51,568 bases of DNA from Parcubacteria group bacterium GW2011_GWA2_48_9 (GTDB taxonomy: Bacteria; Patescibacteriota; Patescibacteriia; UBA10025): the NCBI GenBank assembly GCA_001003705.1, contig LCPQ01000004.1:1-51568 (forward strand), written 5' to 3'. The first letter of the stretch is position 1; every line of letters starts with the position of its first letter. A program made the position numbers and the translations under genes. This document shows, piece by piece, positions 49,743 through 51,568 of the stretch. Below the pieces are notes generated by a model that was not told the origin of the DNA, searched no databases, and saw nothing but the letters and a program-made list of their open reading frames with translations.

Positions 49743-50900
49743 TCAGAAAATACTCGTCCCGCCGAAACAAGGCCCGCCCCGCCATTCGAAGTGCATGGGG
49801 TCTTTTACGCTGGTCCAGCCGCCTCCCCATTGGAAATTATGCCGGCGGAACACATCGATAACAGAGCCGGGGATATCAGAAATGAGTCCGCCGTCTGCGC
49901 AAATTTTTGCTTGGTCAGGATCTGCGCGAACTGGGTCAGGCTGTCGCGAATCACGGCACGGGCCTTGTCGGCGGCTTAAGATAGTGCCGATCTCTTGATC
50001 TACCGCGGTGAAAGCCGCTGCGGCCAGCATATGCACGCTGACGGTGTGGCTGGCGAAGTTGACCTGAACGAGATTTGCACGCATCGCCTCTTCGGCATCT
50101 TTAGATGCCAATAGGGTGAATGTATTGTCCATATATGCATACGACAACAGTAAACACATATCACCTTCACCGTAATCCTCTGACGGATCCTGGCCGGCGG
50201 TGGCGAGACCCTGGAGGATTGGCTGCACCGGCGGGATAGAGAGCGTTTTGCATTTGACCAGGTTCGGACTGATGGTGAGAAGGATCATATAGGCACCGAG
50301 CGATAAGGCGAGTCCGACCATGGCTGAAACGATTTGGTCCTGCGCATCAGACATTTTCTGCGCACTACCGAAACTAATGACATATTTATAGCCGCCATAC
50401 ATCATCATCACCGTCGCGACGATGGAGCAGGCGCTCACGAAAAAGACGTACACAGCCGCTATCCACTCGCCGAGCGTATTGCCGCTCACCGCTATCTCCT
50501 GGCCGGCAATAAACTTCGATCCCGGAAGGGTAATCTGGGGGATAAAGGAGATATCGGCTTTCACGGGCTCGATGGCGACACTACTGACATCGGCGGGCGC
50601 AGCAGAGACGTTGTCATTCCTCTGCCCACCGTTCTTACTGTAACACCGGTCGCCGGGGGGAAACGCGCCAGGGTCGTAACAGCAAAGAGAATCGTTCGGC
50701 GCGACATTACAATGACATCCCTGCTTGTTACCGCACGTATCACCGGCAAACTGGCATGTCCCGGGCTGGAAAGCAGGATTAATTTGGTCGCATGCGGTAA
50801 ATGGTTGCTGGGCAGCTGCGGGTATCAATGGGGTCAACGCGCCAAAAACCAGGACAACGAGGAAAAAACCGGATAGGGATGTTATTTTAAGAAGCTTCAT
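49743..50900 (-). CDS. VirB2-like membrane protein fused to an M15 peptidase domain, core altered
   Basis: 385 residues. A signal peptide (about 1-31, ending PAAAQ), a Cys-rich segment (about 38-90), two membrane spans (about 146-170 and 190-215) around GGYKYVISFGSAQKMSDAQD, as in TrbC/VirB2-like proteins of CPR, then an M15C carboxypeptidase domain. Of the latter, MLAAAAFTAVDQEI and SDIPGSVIDVFRRHNFQWGG with DPMHFEW are present. The central zinc-ligand segment (HSxGxAxD, about 40 residues) is missing: residues around 312-342 read out of character, and the same bases in another frame encode a helical foreign peptide. The peptidase is therefore probably inactive as written. Overlaps the DsbA-like gene by 14 bases. 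Confidence 0.75.
   Translation of the reverse strand: MKLLKITSLSGFFLVVLVFGALTPLIPAAAQQPFTACDQINPAFQPGTCQFAGDTCGNKQGCHCNVAPNDSLCCYDPGAFPPGDRCYSKNGGQRNDNVSAAPADVSSVAIEPVKADISFIPQITLPGSKFIAGQEIAVSGNTLGEWIAAVYVFFVSACSIVATVMMMYGGYKYVISFGSAQKMSDAQDQIVSAMVGLALSLGAYMILLTISPNLVKCKTLSIPPVQPILQGLATAGQDPSEDYGEGDMCLLLSYAYMDNTFTLLASKDAEEAMRANLVQVNFASHTVSVHMLAAAAFTAVDQEIGTILSRRQGPCRDSRQPDPVRADPDQAKICADGGLISDIPGSVIDVFRRHNFQWGGGWTSVKDPMHFEWRGGPCFGGTSIF
49887..49976 (-). other. Foreign-looking coding patch in the M15 domain
   Basis: Read one frame off, the bases give AADKARAVIRDSLTQFAQIL, then TKQKFAQTAD, an amphipathic helical peptide with G/C-ending codons. Read in the gene frame, they give Arg/Asp/Gln-rich residues that do not fit M15. 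The source family is not recognised. Edges are approximate. Confidence 0.5.
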
Positions 50901-51540
50901 CGAGTGCTTGGTCTATCAATGACTGTAATGAGCCTGCAGACAATGCACCGCTCGCTTGCTGGCCGTTGATAAAAAAATGGGGGGTTGCAGAGATTTTTCG
51001 TTCGAGGCCTTCACGGAACGTCCTATCCACTACGGCGGGAAGCGGCCCCTCTATGCACGCCTGGAATTCATTAATATCGAGTTCAAGGGTCTGTGCGATT
51101 TGCCTGTATAACTCAGTGGAGAGAAGATCCTGGTTCACGAACAGCGCATCATGATATTCCCAAAATTTATCCTGGAGCTGGGCGCATCGGGCCGCTTGGG
51201 CGGCAGAAAGCGCATCGGGATGCACATACGTATCGGGAAAGTCTTTCCACACGAGACGCACTCGTCCTGCGTACCGCACGAGAACGTCAGCAAGCGTATC
51301 TCGCATTGACTGGCAGGCGGGACACTGGAAATCCGAAAACTCAACGATGGTCACGAGCGCATCCCCAGGGCCAAGAATTGGATCGTCATCGGTAATCGGG
51401 GGCGGAGTATCGACAAAAATGGTCGATTGCGATCCATCGTCAGCCGCAGTACGAATCACCTGTACGCCATACCAAGTCACTACGGCCAGTGCAACAACTA
51501 TGATTCCGGCTAATACGGCACTTGAACGCTTGAGCACCAT
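50887..51540 (-). CDS. DsbA-like thiol-disulfide oxidoreductase, membrane-anchored
   Basis: 217 residues: one N-terminal span (about 9-27), then a DsbA/thioredoxin_4 domain with active-site CPAC (Cys73, Cys76) in FSDFQCPACQSM, WKDFPDTYVHPDA and the cis-Pro motif ATPHFFING near 185. It catalyses disulfide formation or isomerisation outside the membrane, which fits the many Cys-rich secreted proteins and pilins of the window, including the Cys-rich protein cotranscribed after it (14-base overlap). Full length is inside the window. Confidence 0.93.
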   Translation of the reverse strand: MVLKRSSAVLAGIIVVALAVVTWYGVQVIRTAADDGSQSTIFVDTPPPITDDDPILGPGDALVTIVEFSDFQCPACQSMRDTLADVLVRYAGRVRLVWKDFPDTYVHPDALSAAQAARCAQLQDKFWEYHDALFVNQDLLSTELYRQIAQTLELDINEFQACIEGPLPAVVDRTFREGLERKISATPHFFINGQQASGALSAGSLQSLIDQALDEAS

Positions 51541-51568
51541 GGACGCCTATTTAATCTGCATCTTATGC

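Overview
The window looks like a chromosome segment of a Patescibacteria (CPR) bacterium, probably a Parcubacteria-like lineage. This is inferred from gene content: a type IV pilus (T4P) locus with pilM/N/O/B/C/D but no outer-membrane secretin, several very large secreted modular proteins, free-standing four-helix-bundle (S23-type) genes, LemA-HtpX, small GIY-YIG genes, and tRNA genes mostly without encoded CCA. TGA is an ordinary stop here.

Layout. 1-5.8 kb (minus): a cut-off zinc-ribbon gene, a 36-residue membrane peptide with its own promoter and terminator, ndk, an orphan response regulator, gatA/gatC and ligA. 6-13.9 kb (minus): minor pilin genes, prepilin peptidase pilD, a membrane protein and a probable major pilin with its own promoter and terminator. 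14.1-23.1 kb (minus): the pilus motor operon pilM-pilN-pilO-fibronectin III protein-pilB-response regulator-pilT-like-pilC. 23.2-36.6 kb (minus): four giant secreted proteins that share N-terminal and hinge modules but differ in their C-terminal modules (RCC1 and BNR propellers, DUF2341-like plus lectin-like). 36.8-42.5 kb (plus): anchored protein, lemA, S23, htpX, a broken clpC and comF. 42.5-45.5 kb: an unusual island of intact tRNAs, tRNA fragments, palindromes and two GIY-YIG genes. 45.5-51.5 kb: hydrolase, zinc-ribbon proteins, recG, a VirB2-like/M15 peptidase protein and a DsbA-like thioredoxin.

How it fits together. PilD processes the prepilins. PilB, with the PilC platform and the PilM/N/O assembly complex, polymerises them. 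The giant secreted proteins next door are plausible surface adhesins. The only PilT-like protein has lost its key ATPase residues, so retraction may be absent or encoded elsewhere.

Most unusual points. (1) In the tRNA island, two GIY-YIG genes each start just after a tRNA 5-prime fragment whose D-loop carries a palindrome, and each stops exactly 7 bases before another tRNA 5-prime end; one tRNA-Ser also sits inside the anticodon loop of a second, broken tRNA-Ser. (2) Three genes (a minor pilin, clpC, an M15 peptidase) have a conserved core replaced by a short piece of unrelated coding DNA, which is either assembly gap-fill error or real patch recombination. (3) There is a degenerate PilT and a PilN with two PilM-binding-like motifs. 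(4) There are several families of intergenic palindromic repeats, and a set of leaderless extended -10 promoters.
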